DNA from: Variovorax sp. PBL-E5
GTDB taxonomy: Bacteria; Pseudomonadota; Gammaproteobacteria; Burkholderiales; Burkholderiaceae_C
Assembly: GCF_901827185.1 (NCBI RefSeq)
Contig: NZ_LR594671.1
Location: 620,001-684,000 of the forward strand
Direction: 5' to 3'
DNA length: 64,000 bases
The notes beneath the pieces are model-generated. The model made no database searches. It was not told the DNA's origin and was given only the letters and a program-made list of their open reading frames with translations. The position numbers and the translations under genes were made by a program. Shown piece by piece: positions 44,668-53,949 of the stretch (the stretch's first letter is position 1; every line of letters starts with the position of its first letter).

Positions 44668-45630
44668 ATGAAGCGCGACTGCCCCACCATCCAGGAACTG
44701 CTGGCCTTCGACGCCGTGGCGCGCCACCAGAGCATCACGCTCGCGGCCGGCGCCCTGTGCATCACCGTGAGCGCGGTCAGCAAGCAGATCGCGGGGCTCG
44801 AAGCCTTCCTGGGCCGCGAGCTGCTGCAGAAGAACGGCCGCGGCGTGCAGCTCACGTCGCAGGGGCGCGTGTACTGGCAGAAGATCTCGGGCGGTCTGCG
44901 CGCCATCGAGACCGCGAGCTTCGAGGCGCGCTCGGGCGATGCCGGCGCCGGTCTGCTCACGCTCGCGAGCGTGCCCACCTTCCTCACCAAGTGGCTGATT
45001 CCGCGCCTGCCGGCCTTCAGCCAGAAGAGCCGCCATGTGATGCTGAGCTTCAGCCGCCACCTGGAGCCGAACGACGGCATTCCGGCCGGCGTCGATGCCG
45101 CGATCCGTTACGGCCCCGACGGTTGGCCGGGCGTGGTCTCCGAATACATCGCAGGGCGCGAGTTCGTGCTGATCGCGGCGCGCGCGCTGGTCGAAGGGCG
45201 CCATCGCATCGCGCAGCCGGCCGATATCGCGGGCCGCACGCTGTTGCATCACGAGGGTGCGCCGATGGCCTGGCGGCAATGGGCGGCGCAGCACGGCGTG
45301 CCCGAAGTCAAGACCATGGCGGGGCCGCGCTTCGCTCAATATTCGGCGCTGATCCAGGCGGCGCTCAACGGCCTGGGCATCGGGCTGGTGCCCAGGCTGC
45401 TGGTGCAGGAAGAGCTGGCCGAAGGCGCGCTGATCAGCCCCTGCGGCACGCCGGTCAGCGTGGACCAGGGGCACTACCTCTGCTACCGGCCGGACCGGCT
45501 CGACCTGCCGGCCTTCGTGGCCTTTCGCGAATGGCTGATGGACGAGGGGCTGAAGTCGCGGGGGCGCAAGCGTGAAGTGCCGGTCGCCGTCAGCCTCGAA
45601 AACCGAACAACCAGGGAAGTGCATCGATGA
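44668..45630 (+). CDS. LysR-family (GcvA-like) regulator
   Basis: This is a 320-residue LysR regulator. The winged helix runs CPTIQELLAFDAVARHQSIT to FLGRELLQKNGRGVQLTSQG. The effector domain has VDAAIRYGPDGWPGVVSEYI and LLHHEGAPMAWRQW, features of the GcvA group. It is divergent from the ABC importer operon, and its stop codon overlaps the start of panE (ATGA), so it is co-translated with it. Confidence 0.93.
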   Translation: MKRDCPTIQELLAFDAVARHQSITLAAGALCITVSAVSKQIAGLEAFLGRELLQKNGRGVQLTSQGRVYWQKISGGLRAIETASFEARSGDAGAGLLTLASVPTFLTKWLIPRLPAFSQKSRHVMLSFSRHLEPNDGIPAGVDAAIRYGPDGWPGVVSEYIAGREFVLIAARALVEGRHRIAQPADIAGRTLLHHEGAPMAWRQWAAQHGVPEVKTMAGPRFAQYSALIQAALNGLGIGLVPRLLVQEELAEGALISPCGTPVSVDQGHYLCYRPDRLDLPAFVAFREWLMDEGLKSRGRKREVPVAVSLENRTTREVHR

Positions 45631-46529
45631 AAGTCGCAGTCATGGGCGCCGGCGCAGTCGGCTGCTACTACGGCGCCATGCTGGCGCGCGCGGGTCACGA
45701 GGTGGTGCTGATCGGCCGGCCCCTGCATGTGGAGGCTGTTCGTGCGAACGGGCTGCGGCTGGAGACGAAGGCTTTCGACGAACACCTGCGGCTCGATGCG
45801 AGCACCGAGCCGAGCGCGGTGCAGGGCGCCGACCTCGTGCTGTTCTGCGTCAAGTCCACGGACAGCGAATCGGCCGCAGCGCAGATCAAGCCGCATCTCT
45901 CACCCGGTGCGCTGGTGCTCGTCTTGCAGAACGGCGTCGACAACGACGAGCGCGTGCGTTCGGTGTTGACCGCCAACGCGGTGATTGCGGCCGTGGTCTA
46001 TGTGGCCACCGAAATGGCCGGTCCGGGCCACGTGAAGCACCACGGCCGCGGTGAGCTGGTGATTGCGTCGTCCCACGCCAGCGAGACGATCGCACGGCAT
46101 CTGGTCGCCGCGGGCGTGCCCGCGCAGATGTCCGACAACGTGCGCGGTTCGCTCTGGGCCAAGCTGATCCTGAATTGCGCGTACAACGCGTTGTCGGCCG
46201 TGTCGCAGCTGCCTTACGGCGTGCTCGTGAAGGGCGTGGGCGTGAGCGATGTGATCCGCGACGTGGTCGCCGAATGCCTGGCCGTCGCGAAGGCCGAAGG
46301 CATCGTCATTCCGAGCGACATCGATGCGGCCGTGCGCGGCATTGCGCAGTCCATGCCGTCGCAGTACTCATCGACCGCGCAAGACCTCGCACGCGGCAAG
46401 CTCAGCGAGATCGACCACCTCAACGGCCTGGTCGTGCGGCGCGGCGAGGCGCTCGGCGTGCCCACGCCCGCGAACCGCGTGCTGTTCGTGATGGTCAAGC
46501 TGCTCGAAGGCAAGCAGCAAACGCGCTGA
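45627..46529 (+). CDS. panE: 2-dehydropantoate 2-reductase family protein
   Basis: This is a 300-residue NADPH-dependent ketopantoate reductase. The nucleotide fold is VAVMGAGAVGCYYGAMLARAG, the catalytic lysine is in SLWAKLILNCAYNALSAV, and the glutamate in KLSEIDHLNGLVVRRGEALG. True PanE makes pantoate for coenzyme A; many paralogues act on other 2-keto acids. Coupling to a transport-linked LysR gene suggests a dedicated catabolic reductase as an alternative. A second pantothenate-pathway gene, coaX, lies 5 kb away. Confidence 0.88.
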   Translation: MKVAVMGAGAVGCYYGAMLARAGHEVVLIGRPLHVEAVRANGLRLETKAFDEHLRLDASTEPSAVQGADLVLFCVKSTDSESAAAQIKPHLSPGALVLVLQNGVDNDERVRSVLTANAVIAAVVYVATEMAGPGHVKHHGRGELVIASSHASETIARHLVAAGVPAQMSDNVRGSLWAKLILNCAYNALSAVSQLPYGVLVKGVGVSDVIRDVVAECLAVAKAEGIVIPSDIDAAVRGIAQSMPSQYSSTAQDLARGKLSEIDHLNGLVVRRGEALGVPTPANRVLFVMVKLLEGKQQTR

Positions 46530-46550
46530 TCAGCCTGTTGGCGAGCCTGT

Positions 46551-47903
46551 TCACGGCATCGGCTCGCGCATCGTCACGAACTCCTCCGCCACCGTCGGAT
46601 GAATCCCGATGGTGCTGTCGAACATCGCCTTGGTCGCGCTCGCGCGCATCGCGACCGCGAAGCCCTGCACGATCTCGCCCGCATCCGGGCCGACCATGTG
46701 CAGGCCGACCACGCGGTCGCTGGCTTTGTCGACCACCAGCTTCATGAAGGTGCGCTCCCCGCTGCCCGAGAGCGTGTGCCGCAGCGCGCGGAATTCGCTC
46801 GAGTGGAGCGTGACCTCGCCGAACTTCATGCGTGCCGCGGCCTCGGTGTAGCCGCAGGTGCCGATGTTCGGATGCGTGAAGACGGCGGTCGGCGTGAATT
46901 CGTAGTCGAGCTGGCGCCGGCCCTTGCCGAACAGGGTGTCGACCACCACCATCGCCTCGGCCAGCGCGACCGGCGTGAGCTGCTGGCGGGTCGACACATC
47001 GCCCACCGCGTAGACCGAAGGCACCGAGCTGCGGTAGTGCGCATCGACCGCCACGCGGCCCTTCGCGTCCAGCGTCACGCCCGCTGCTTCGAGGCCGAGC
47101 CCCTGGGTGTTGGGTACGCGCCCGGTGGCATAGAGCACGGTGTCGACCTCGACGCGCTGGCCGCGCGACAGCATCGCGCACAGGCCGTCCTTCTGCCGCG
47201 TGATCATGTTGATCTCGGTGTTGAAGCGGATGTCGATACCGGTGCGTGTCATCTCCTTGGCGAGGAAATGGCGCACATCATCGTCGAAGCCGTTCAACAG
47301 ATGCGCACCGCGGCACAGATGCGTGACCTGCGCGCCGAGGCCATTGAAGATCGATGCGAATTCGCAGGCGATGTAGCCCGCGCCGACCACCGCAAGCCGC
47401 TTCGGAAAGGGATCGAGGTCGAACATCGCGTCCGAGACGACCACGTGCTCACGGCCGCTGAGCTCGGGCACGAAGGGCATGCCGCCGGTGGCGATCAGCA
47501 CGTGGCGCGCCGTGTAGCGCTTGTCGTCGACCTGCACCGTGTGCGGATCGGCCAGCTGCGCCCAGCCTTGAATGAGGGTCACGCCCACGCCGTCGAGCAG
47601 GCCGCGGTAGATGCCGTTGAGCCGTCGGATCTCGCGCGCGCGGTTCGCCTTCAGCGTGGCCCAGTCAAAACGCGGTTCGCCGATGGACCAGCCGAAGCCC
47701 GCCGCTTCCTCGAAGGCTTCGGCATAGCCGGCCGCGTAGCTGTAGAGCTTCTTGGGGATGCAGCCGACGTTGACGCAGGTGCCGCCGAGCTCGGCGCACT
47801 CGGCCAGCGCGACGCGCGCGCCGCGCTGGGCCGCCATGCGCGCGGCGCGGACACCGCCGCTGCCGCCGCCGATCACGAAGAGGTCGAAGTCGAATGTGCG
47901 CAT
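46551..47903 (-). CDS. gor: Glutathione-disulfide reductase
   Basis: This is a 450-residue FAD/NADPH disulfide reductase that keeps glutathione reduced. The FAD fold is DLFVIGGGSGGVRAARMAAQ, the redox disulfide is GGTCVNVGCIPKK, the NADPH fold is LAVVGAGYIACEFASIFNG, and the C-terminal catalytic pair is in IGIHPTVAEEFV. I chose the ATG of MRTFDFDLF. The same frame stays open for another 900 codons upstream, but that is antisense noise over other genes. It supports GST and peroxide defence. Confidence 0.96.
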   Translation of the reverse strand: MRTFDFDLFVIGGGSGGVRAARMAAQRGARVALAECAELGGTCVNVGCIPKKLYSYAAGYAEAFEEAAGFGWSIGEPRFDWATLKANRAREIRRLNGIYRGLLDGVGVTLIQGWAQLADPHTVQVDDKRYTARHVLIATGGMPFVPELSGREHVVVSDAMFDLDPFPKRLAVVGAGYIACEFASIFNGLGAQVTHLCRGAHLLNGFDDDVRHFLAKEMTRTGIDIRFNTEINMITRQKDGLCAMLSRGQRVEVDTVLYATGRVPNTQGLGLEAAGVTLDAKGRVAVDAHYRSSVPSVYAVGDVSTRQQLTPVALAEAMVVVDTLFGKGRRQLDYEFTPTAVFTHPNIGTCGYTEAAARMKFGEVTLHSSEFRALRHTLSGSGERTFMKLVVDKASDRVVGLHMVGPDAGEIVQGFAVAMRASATKAMFDSTIGIHPTVAEEFVTMREPMP

Positions 47904-47959
47904 GGATGCTCCTTGGCACCGACTGTACCGGCGCCGCGGGCCCGCGCGCTCGTGGAGGG

Positions 47960-49717
47960 CTACGAGCCGCCCGGTTCGCGGCCCTGTGCGCCGTTCTGGA
48001 AACGGGTGTCGCCGGGTCGACGTTGCTGTTGTTGTTGCTGCTGAGGTTCGCGCGGTTGCGGCGGTTGCTGGGGCGGTGCAAGGCCGGGCGGCAGGCGAAG
48101 CGTGTTCTGCCGCTGCAGCTGTTGCATCTGCTGGGCCTGCTGCATCTGCTGCTGCGCGCGCAGGGCTTGTTGCTGCTGCAGCTGGATCTGCTGAGCCTGC
48201 TGTTGCTGAAGCTGCATTTGCCGAGCCTGCATCTGCGCCGCCTGCTGCTGCAATTCCTGCTGTTGCCGCATCGCTTCGCGTGGCTGAAGCTGTGGCGGCC
48301 GCGGCGCAGGCGGCAGCCGCAGCGGGCCAGGCGGCGGGCCGCCGCTCTGCAGCGTCCGGCCCTGCGCGATGCCCGGCGGCAGCGCGCCGGCCGGACGGCC
48401 GGGGGCGCCCGTGCCGCGCTCGCCGCGCAGCGGAACCGGCGGCGCCGTGGCCGCCGCGATGGCCGGCACGCGCGCATCCGGCAGCCGGAGGATGTCGCGG
48501 CGCGTGATCGGCGCGCGGCCGAACAGGTCCAACGGCACGATCGTGACCGCGCCCGGTGCGCGCTGGTTCGCGAACTCGGCATTGCGCGCCGCGGCCTGGC
48601 GGTTCGCGGCGAGCGAGCGGTTGGCCTCGTCGATGTAGCGTTGGCTGGCCCGAAAGCCCGGCTGCCAGGCTTCGCCCGGCGCGAGCGGGAACCAGCCCAC
48701 GCCATTGCGGCCGCCGCCGATCGACAGGGCAGCACCGGCACCCCCGATGAAGCCCACCAGCGCCGGCGCATACACCGGCCGCGCGTTCGGGCGGCCCGGC
48801 ACCCAGCACCAGCGCCGGCCGATGCGCGCCCAGCGTCCGTAGTGGAAGGGCGCGAACCCCCAGGGCGCCGCGTCGACCCAGGTCCAGCCCCAGGGCGCGA
48901 CGTCGACCCATTGGCCGTCCTGGTAGGGCGCCCAGTCGGCGTCGACGTCGCGCGGATACCAGACCTCGCCGTAGTCCGGATCGCTTTGCCAGTCGCCGTG
49001 GTTGTCGAGCTGCTGGTAGCCGGCCACTTCGCGCGAGACGTAGCGGGCCGAGACCGACTGGTCCTCGAGCCGGCTGCGCTCGGCCACCCAGCGCTCGAAG
49101 GCGTCGGCGCCGGCCTGCACCGGCGTGCCGCTCACGGCCGCGAGATGGCGGCCCGACACGGTCAGCTGCTGGCGGCCGCCGAGCTGCAGGGATTCGCCGC
49201 CTTCTCCGTACAGCGTCGCGTTGCCCGAGGCGACCGCGACGTGGGTGATGTCCGAGTCCGGATCGGCATCGATGCGCAGGTCGGCCGCTGCGTCGATCAC
49301 CACGGCGAGGTTGCCGGTGTCGATCTCGAAGCGTCGGCCCGCGAGATCGTCGCGCACCCGCGCGGCCACACTGCCCTGCAGCGCGGTGAGGCGCGCGGTG
49401 TCGTCGCTCAGCTCGGAGAGCGCGAGTTCGGTCTGGTCGTCGAGCCGGACCGCGGTGGATCCGATGTACAGCTCGGCGCGCGCGCCGCGGTCGGTCCAGA
49501 GCCGGTCGCCGGTGGTGAGCGGCCGGTTGGGCGCGGCGTCGTACCAGCTGTCGTCGCCGGCCGGCGAGAAGCTCACCGTGCCCTGGTGGAAATTCAGCTG
49601 GGCGACGCGGCCGGGCGGATCCTGCTGCGCCAAGGCCTGCAGGCCGGTGAAGAGCAGCGCGAGCCCGAGCAGCCATGCCGTGCGCGGTCGCGGCTTCGAA
49701 GCGAGAGGGTGATGCAT
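47960..49717 (-). CDS. FecR/DUF6600 envelope protein with Gln-rich tail
   Basis: This is a 585-residue exported protein. The signal peptide (WLLGLALLFTGLQALAQ) precedes a FecR-like beta domain at about residues 35-200 (GDRLWTDRGARAELYIGSTA). A Trp-rich DUF6600-type block follows at about 225-320 (DNHGDWQSDPDYGEVWYPRD, WGWTWVDAAPWGFAPFHYGR), then a Gly/Ala segment. From about residue 475 to near the end it is extremely Gln-rich, with a few Leu and Met. Function unknown; such proteins are cell-envelope associated. The CAG-rich DNA of the tail may vary between strains. Confidence 0.82.
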   Translation of the reverse strand: MHHPLASKPRPRTAWLLGLALLFTGLQALAQQDPPGRVAQLNFHQGTVSFSPAGDDSWYDAAPNRPLTTGDRLWTDRGARAELYIGSTAVRLDDQTELALSELSDDTARLTALQGSVAARVRDDLAGRRFEIDTGNLAVVIDAAADLRIDADPDSDITHVAVASGNATLYGEGGESLQLGGRQQLTVSGRHLAAVSGTPVQAGADAFERWVAERSRLEDQSVSARYVSREVAGYQQLDNHGDWQSDPDYGEVWYPRDVDADWAPYQDGQWVDVAPWGWTWVDAAPWGFAPFHYGRWARIGRRWCWVPGRPNARPVYAPALVGFIGGAGAALSIGGGRNGVGWFPLAPGEAWQPGFRASQRYIDEANRSLAANRQAAARNAEFANQRAPGAVTIVPLDLFGRAPITRRDILRLPDARVPAIAAATAPPVPLRGERGTGAPGRPAGALPPGIAQGRTLQSGGPPPGPLRLPPAPRPPQLQPREAMRQQQELQQQAAQMQARQMQLQQQQAQQIQLQQQQALRAQQQMQQAQQMQQLQRQNTLRLPPGLAPPQQPPQPREPQQQQQQQRRPGDTRFQNGAQGREPGGS

Positions 49718-49759
49718 CGACGGATCCTTCCTGTCTGCGGATGCAACGCGCGAGTCGGC

Positions 49760-50722
49760 CTATCGGTCTTTGTCGGCGCGCTTCGGCATCGGATGCGCGA
49801 GGAAGAAGCGCAGCATCTCGGCGCTCGCGTCCGGCCCGGCCGGATCGGTGAACGAGCCCGCGGCACTGCCGCCGGCCCAGGCGTGGCCCGCGCCGTGCAG
49901 CAGCCACGCTTCGACATCGATGCGGCCGCGGGCATCGGCATATTGGCGGCGGGTGAAGGCCTGGCCCTGCGGCGAACGGCCTTCGCTCTGCTGCGGCACC
50001 GCCGCGCCGCCCTCGCGCTGTGCGAGCGCGGCCGCCACCACGCGCTCGCCGTTGAGGGGATGCACCGTGCCATCGGCATCGCCGTGGAAAACGATGGTCG
50101 GCGGCGCCGGGCCGACGGCCGGGGCGTCGGCCGGCGCTGCGGCCGGCCCGTCCTTCATCACGGCGAGCGCGGACATCAGGTCGTGCGCCGCGCCGGCCGT
50201 CAGGCCCGAATGCACGCCGACCGCGGCGAAGAGCTCGGGGTGCGTGCGCCCGAGGATGTCGGCCATCGCGCCGCCCGCCGACAGGCCGGCCACGTAGACG
50301 CGGCCGGGGTCGGCCGCGTGCAGGTCGATGACCTCCCGCGTGAGTGCCGCCAGCAGGGCGGGTTCGCCGCGATCCGCGCGCTGGTGCTGGGTGATGAACC
50401 AGTTCCAGCATTTGCCGGCGTTGGCGCGCGGCGACTGCGCCGGATACAGGACCAGGAAGCCGCGCTCGGCGGCCAGCCGGTTCATCCCGGTGCCGGTGGC
50501 GAAGTCCTCGGGGTTCTGGGTGCAGCCGTGCAGCATCACCACCAGAGGCCGCGGCGTGCCCGTGCCTCGCGCCGGCACGAACAGCTTGTAGGCGATGGCG
50601 CGGCCTTGCTGCGAGAAGGTGCCGTCGGTCCATTGGTCCGGGCCGAGCGGCGGCGCGGCGCGTCCGAGGCCGGACAGCAGGCGGCGGATCGCGCGGCCCA
50701 GGCGTTCAAGAAATGAATTCAT
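49760..50722 (-). CDS. PHB-depolymerase-type esterase (LpqC-like)
   Basis: This is a 320-residue alpha/beta-hydrolase of the polyhydroxybutyrate depolymerase/feruloyl esterase group. It shows PLVVMLHGCTQNPEDFATGT, the nucleophile elbow VAGLSAGGAMADIL, the acid region IVFHGDADGTVHPLN and the His in LLHGAGHAWAGG. No classic signal peptide is seen, so it is likely intracellular. An N-terminal basic helix (LERLGRAIRRLLSGLGRA) may associate with membrane or granules. Substrate may be short polyesters or aryl esters. Confidence 0.9.
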   Translation of the reverse strand: MNSFLERLGRAIRRLLSGLGRAAPPLGPDQWTDGTFSQQGRAIAYKLFVPARGTGTPRPLVVMLHGCTQNPEDFATGTGMNRLAAERGFLVLYPAQSPRANAGKCWNWFITQHQRADRGEPALLAALTREVIDLHAADPGRVYVAGLSAGGAMADILGRTHPELFAAVGVHSGLTAGAAHDLMSALAVMKDGPAAAPADAPAVGPAPPTIVFHGDADGTVHPLNGERVVAAALAQREGGAAVPQQSEGRSPQGQAFTRRQYADARGRIDVEAWLLHGAGHAWAGGSAAGSFTDPAGPDASAEMLRFFLAHPMPKRADKDR

Positions 50723-50809
50723 CGCAGGCGTGGGAAGGGTGGAGAGGCGGGGAGGGTTTCATGAAGGGCCGAGAATCGGCAGTCTCAATGAACGCAAGGA
50801 TCCATCAGG

Positions 50810-51238
50810 ATGGGAATCGCCATGACAACGCAGAATTCGAAGCCGGCCCAAGGTTATGCCGGCGACGTGACGCCCGAGCAGGCCGCCGAGTGGATGCACA
50901 GCGGCCAGGCGGTGCTGGTCGACGTGCGCAGCGACGCGGAGCGCGAATGGGTCGGCTATGTGCCGGGCGCGGTCGCGCTCGCATGGAAGCAATGGCCGGG
51001 CATGGCGCCGAACGCCGGCTTCGACGAGGGCATTCGCGCCGCCGTGCCGGCAGGCAAGAAGGCCGTGCTGCTGTGCCGCAGCGGCGTGCGCTCGATCGCC
51101 GCCGCGAAGCGCGCCACCGAGCTGGGCATCGAGGCCTACAACATCCTCGAAGGCTTCGAGGGCGACGCCGATGCAGAGGGCCATCGTGGCCGCAAAGGCG
51201 GCTGGCGCCTCCGAGGTCTCCCCTGGAAACAAAGCTAA
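50810..51238 (+). CDS. Rhodanese-like sulfurtransferase
   Basis: This is a 142-residue single-domain rhodanese. AVLVDVRSDAEREWVGYVPG leads to the active-site loop LLCRSGVRSIAAAKRA with the persulfide cysteine. The tail GHRGRKGGWRLRGLPW is typical of this group. AAGGA nine bases before the ATG at 50810 supports that start; a second ATG is at 50822. It is followed directly by copy 2 of the dispersed repeat. Confidence 0.92.
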   Translation: MGIAMTTQNSKPAQGYAGDVTPEQAAEWMHSGQAVLVDVRSDAEREWVGYVPGAVALAWKQWPGMAPNAGFDEGIRAAVPAGKKAVLLCRSGVRSIAAAKRATELGIEAYNILEGFEGDADAEGHRGRKGGWRLRGLPWKQS

Positions 51239-51340
51239 CCCCCAGGCTTCGCGCACTGCGTGTCGCTTCGCCAACCCCCTTGCAGGGGGCAACACCTGCG
51301 GCCCGGCGAAGCCGGTTCCGCGGTGTTCCACGAAAGGGGC
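51239..51340. repeat. Dispersed intergenic repeat, copy 2
   Basis: This copy starts at the base after the rhodanese stop codon and matches 2084-2184 at about 90%, in the same orientation relative to the upstream gene. It has the same two hairpins, with a different loop (TTGCA) in the first. It fills the gap before the convergent LysM gene and may serve as a terminator. Confidence 0.8.
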
Positions 51341-51358
51341 GAATGGTGGCCCGTGTGC

Positions 51359-51832
51359 TTACGTGCCCAGTGGAGGTATGCGCAGCTTCTGGCCGGGGTA
51401 GATCTTGTCGGGGCTGGTGAGCATCGGCTTGTTGGCCTCGAAGATCGCGTTGTACTTGTTGGCATCGCCGTAGTACTGCTTCGAGATCGCCGACAGGGTG
51501 TCGCCCCGGACCACGTCGTGGTACTGCGCCGGAGCGGCCTCGGGTGCCGTCAGGTTGTTGTCGACCTGCGTCACGTTGTGCACGTTGCCCGCGGCGAGCG
51601 AAGCCTTCTCGCTCGCTTCCTGCGAAGGCGCCTGGCCCGAGAGCGTCACCACGCCGGTCGCGGCGGCATAGGCCACCTCGAGGCCGGTCAGGCCGAGGTT
51701 CTGGGTTTCGATGTAGGTCTTGATGGCCGTGGCCGCCACCTGCTCCGCATTCGGACTCGGTTCCGCGGCCTGGGCGGTCGAGCCGCCGAACAGTTTTTCT
51801 CCCGCTTCCTTGATGAAACTCAGCAAACCCAT
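51359..51832 (-). CDS. lysM: BON-LysM domain protein
   Basis: This is a 157-residue protein with an N-terminal BON domain (LTGLEVAYAAATGVVTLSGQ, ASLAAGNVHNVTQVDNNL) and a C-terminal LysM domain (VVRGDTLSAISKQYYGDANK, YPGQKLRIP). It resembles the E. coli potassium-binding protein Kbp (YgaU). No signal peptide is evident. A strong AAGGAGAAC ribosome site fixes the ATG of MGLLSFIKEAG. The frame is open far upstream but only over the antisense of coaX. Confidence 0.93.
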   Translation of the reverse strand: MGLLSFIKEAGEKLFGGSTAQAAEPSPNAEQVAATAIKTYIETQNLGLTGLEVAYAAATGVVTLSGQAPSQEASEKASLAAGNVHNVTQVDNNLTAPEAAPAQYHDVVRGDTLSAISKQYYGDANKYNAIFEANKPMLTSPDKIYPGQKLRIPPLGT

Positions 51833-51955
51833 GGTGTTCTCCTTGCGCCGTGGTTGAGGTTGAGCAGGCACTTTAACGTCTGAACATGACGGCTGCGCGC
51901 AGGCGGCTCTCCGATGTGCAAGCGCCCGTAAGCACAACTCGCAATAATCCCGCGC

Positions 51956-52729
51956 ATGGCATTCCTCGCGATCGACATCGGCAACACCCGCCTCAAGTGG
52001 TCCCTCTACGACGCGGCGCGGCCGGGCGCCGTGCTGCAGGCGCACGGGGCCGAGTTCCTCGACCACATCGAGCGGCTGGCCGAAGGCCCCTGGGCCGACC
52101 TGCCCGCGCCGGCGTCCGTGCTGGGCTGCGTGGTGGCCGGCGATGCGGTGCGGCGCCGGGCGGAGGAACAGCTGGGCGAGCGCTTCGATTGCTCGCCGCA
52201 GTGGGTCGTCGCCAGCGCGGCCGAGGCCGGGATCGTCAACGGCTACGACCATCCGACGCGCCTGGGCGCCGACCGCTGGGTGGCGATGATCGGCGCGCGC
52301 CACCGCATGCTCCAGCAGGGGCCGGCGCGTCCGATGGTGGTGGTGATGATCGGCACCGCGGTCACCGTCGAGGCCGTGGACGCCGACGGCCGGTTCATGG
52401 GCGGCCTGATCCTGCCGGGCCACGGCATCATGCTGCGCGCGCTCGAATCGGGCACGGCCGGCCTGCATGTCCCGACCGGCGAGGTGCGGCCCTTTCCGAC
52501 CAACACCAGCGATGCGCTGACCAGCGGCGGCACCTATGCGATTGCGGGCGCCGTCGAGCGCATGGTGCAGCACGTGCGGGCGCATTGCGCGGCGGAGCCG
52601 GCCTGCTACATGACCGGCGGCGCGGGCTGGAAGATGGCGCCCAGCATGAACGGCGATTTCGAACTCGTCGACGGCCTGATCATGGACGGCCTGCTGGTGA
52701 TCGCCGAGCAGCGTTCGCTCGCCTCCTAG
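51956..52729 (+). CDS. coaX: Type III pantothenate kinase
   Basis: This is a 257-residue ASKHA-fold kinase, the first step of coenzyme A synthesis in bacteria lacking CoaA. It shows [52 protein letters not shown] and [15 protein letters not shown]. The stop codon TAG lies inside a CTAG that also holds the stop of the convergent DUF445 gene. Confidence 0.96.
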   Translation: MAFLAIDIGNTRLKWSLYDAARPGAVLQAHGAEFLDHIERLAEGPWADLPAPASVLGCVVAGDAVRRRAEEQLGERFDCSPQWVVASAAEAGIVNGYDHPTRLGADRWVAMIGARHRMLQQGPARPMVVVMIGTAVTVEAVDADGRFMGGLILPGHGIMLRALESGTAGLHVPTGEVRPFPTNTSDALTSGGTYAIAGAVERMVQHVRAHCAAEPACYMTGGAGWKMAPSMNGDFELVDGLIMDGLLVIAEQRSLAS

Positions 52730-53949
52730 CCCTTCCAGACCTGGGTCAGGGCATGGATGCCCAGCCCCACCAGGCCGCCGACCAGCGTGCCGTTCACGCG
52801 GATGAACTGCAGGTCGCGCCCGATGTGGCGCTCCAGCTCGACCGTCATCTCGCCGGTGTTCCATTCGGCCACGCGCTCGACGATGTAGCGCCGGATGTCC
52901 TCGCGGTAGCGCTCGATCGCGCGCGGCGCGGCATCGACGATCTGCTCGTTGATCCAGCGCCGCATCGCGGGGTCCGCCTGCAGCCGTGCGCCCAGCGCGC
53001 CCGCCATCGCGACGATGCGCTGGCGGATGCTGGAATCGTCGCGGGCCAGATCGTCGTGCAGCCAGGCCAGCAGCTCGCTCCACAAGCCGTGCAGGTAGTC
53101 GCCGAGCGCCGGGTGCGATTGCAGCTCGTCGCGGATGGCCTCGCCGCGGCGCTGGAAATCCGGATCGGTCTTGAGGCGTTCGACGAAATCCGTCATGTAG
53201 CCATCGAAGCGCAGCCGCAGCGGATGCGCGGGCTCGGCCGCCAGCTCGGCGATGGTGCGCGCCGCCGCGGCGACGATCTTGCGCGTGGCCAGGCGTGCAG
53301 CGACCTGGTCGAGGCCGACGTAGCGCAGCGCCTTGATCTCACGCGCGATCGCGTCGGCGATCTGCGTCTGCACGTCGTCGCCTTCGACAACCTGCACGAC
53401 CTGCGCCAGCACGTCGTCGAGCAGCGCCTGGTGGCGCCCGCCGGCCGTCAGCGCATCGAGCGCCTGGCCGGCCAGCTTCGCGACGTCGACCTGCGCCAGC
53501 CCCGCGCTCGCGATGCGGCCGAGGAAGTCGCGCACGCGCGCATCGTCGAAGGCGCCGAGGCCGTAGCGCGCTGCAGCCACCACGAGCTCGCCCAGCTTCG
53601 CCGCGCGCTCGGGCCGCGCGAGCCAGTCCGCCAGCCGCGCGGCGGGATCGAACTGCGCGAGCTTGGCCAGCACCTGCGGCGTGCTGAGGAAATTGTCGAC
53701 GATGAAGCCCGCGAGCCTGGCGCCGATGCGGTCCTTGTTGGCCGGGATGATCGCGGTGTGCGGTATCGGCAGGCCGAGCGGATGGCGAAACAGCGCCACC
53801 ACCGCGAACCAGTCGGCGATCGCGCCGACCATTGCCGCTTCGGCGAAGGCGGCGATGTAACCCCAGGCCGGGTGCCTGGCTTCGAGCGCCGCTGCCACCG
53901 CGTAGAGCAGCGCGGCGGCGCACAGCAGGCCCAGTGCGATCCGTTTCAG
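52726..53949 (-). CDS. DUF445 membrane protein
   Basis: This is a protein of about 407 residues of the DUF445 family. It has an N-terminal membrane helix ([19 protein letters not shown]), the family motif [20 protein letters not shown] near residue 38, a long helical amphipathic body and a C-terminal hydrophobic [18 protein letters not shown]. No ATG, GTG or TTG fits. The best start is a CTG overlapping the upstream gene's TGA, with AAGGAG five bases before it. It is translationally coupled to the M20 gene. Role unknown. Confidence 0.85.
   Translation of the reverse strand: MKRIALGLLCAAALLYAVAAALEARHPAWGYIAAFAEAAMVGAIADWFAVVALFRHPLGLPIPHTAIIPANKDRIGARLAGFIVDNFLSTPQVLAKLAQFDPAARLADWLARPERAAKLGELVVAAARYGLGAFDDARVRDFLGRIASAGLAQVDVAKLAGQALDALTAGGRHQALLDDVLAQVVQVVEGDDVQTQIADAIAREIKALRYVGLDQVAARLATRKIVAAAARTIAELAAEPAHPLRLRFDGYMTDFVERLKTDPDFQRRGEAIRDELQSHPALGDYLHGLWSELLAWLHDDLARDDSSIRQRIVAMAGALGARLQADPAMRRWINEQIVDAAPRAIERYREDIRRYIVERVAEWNTGEMTVELERHIGRDLQFIRVNGTLVGGLVGLGIHALTQVWKG

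Noticed and set aside
46551..50633. A single open frame of about 1360 codons on the minus strand.
   Set aside because: Only the last 450 codons are glutathione reductase. The rest is antisense or off-frame to DUF6600 and the esterase, with Arg/Ala/Gly-rich noise typical of GC-rich DNA.
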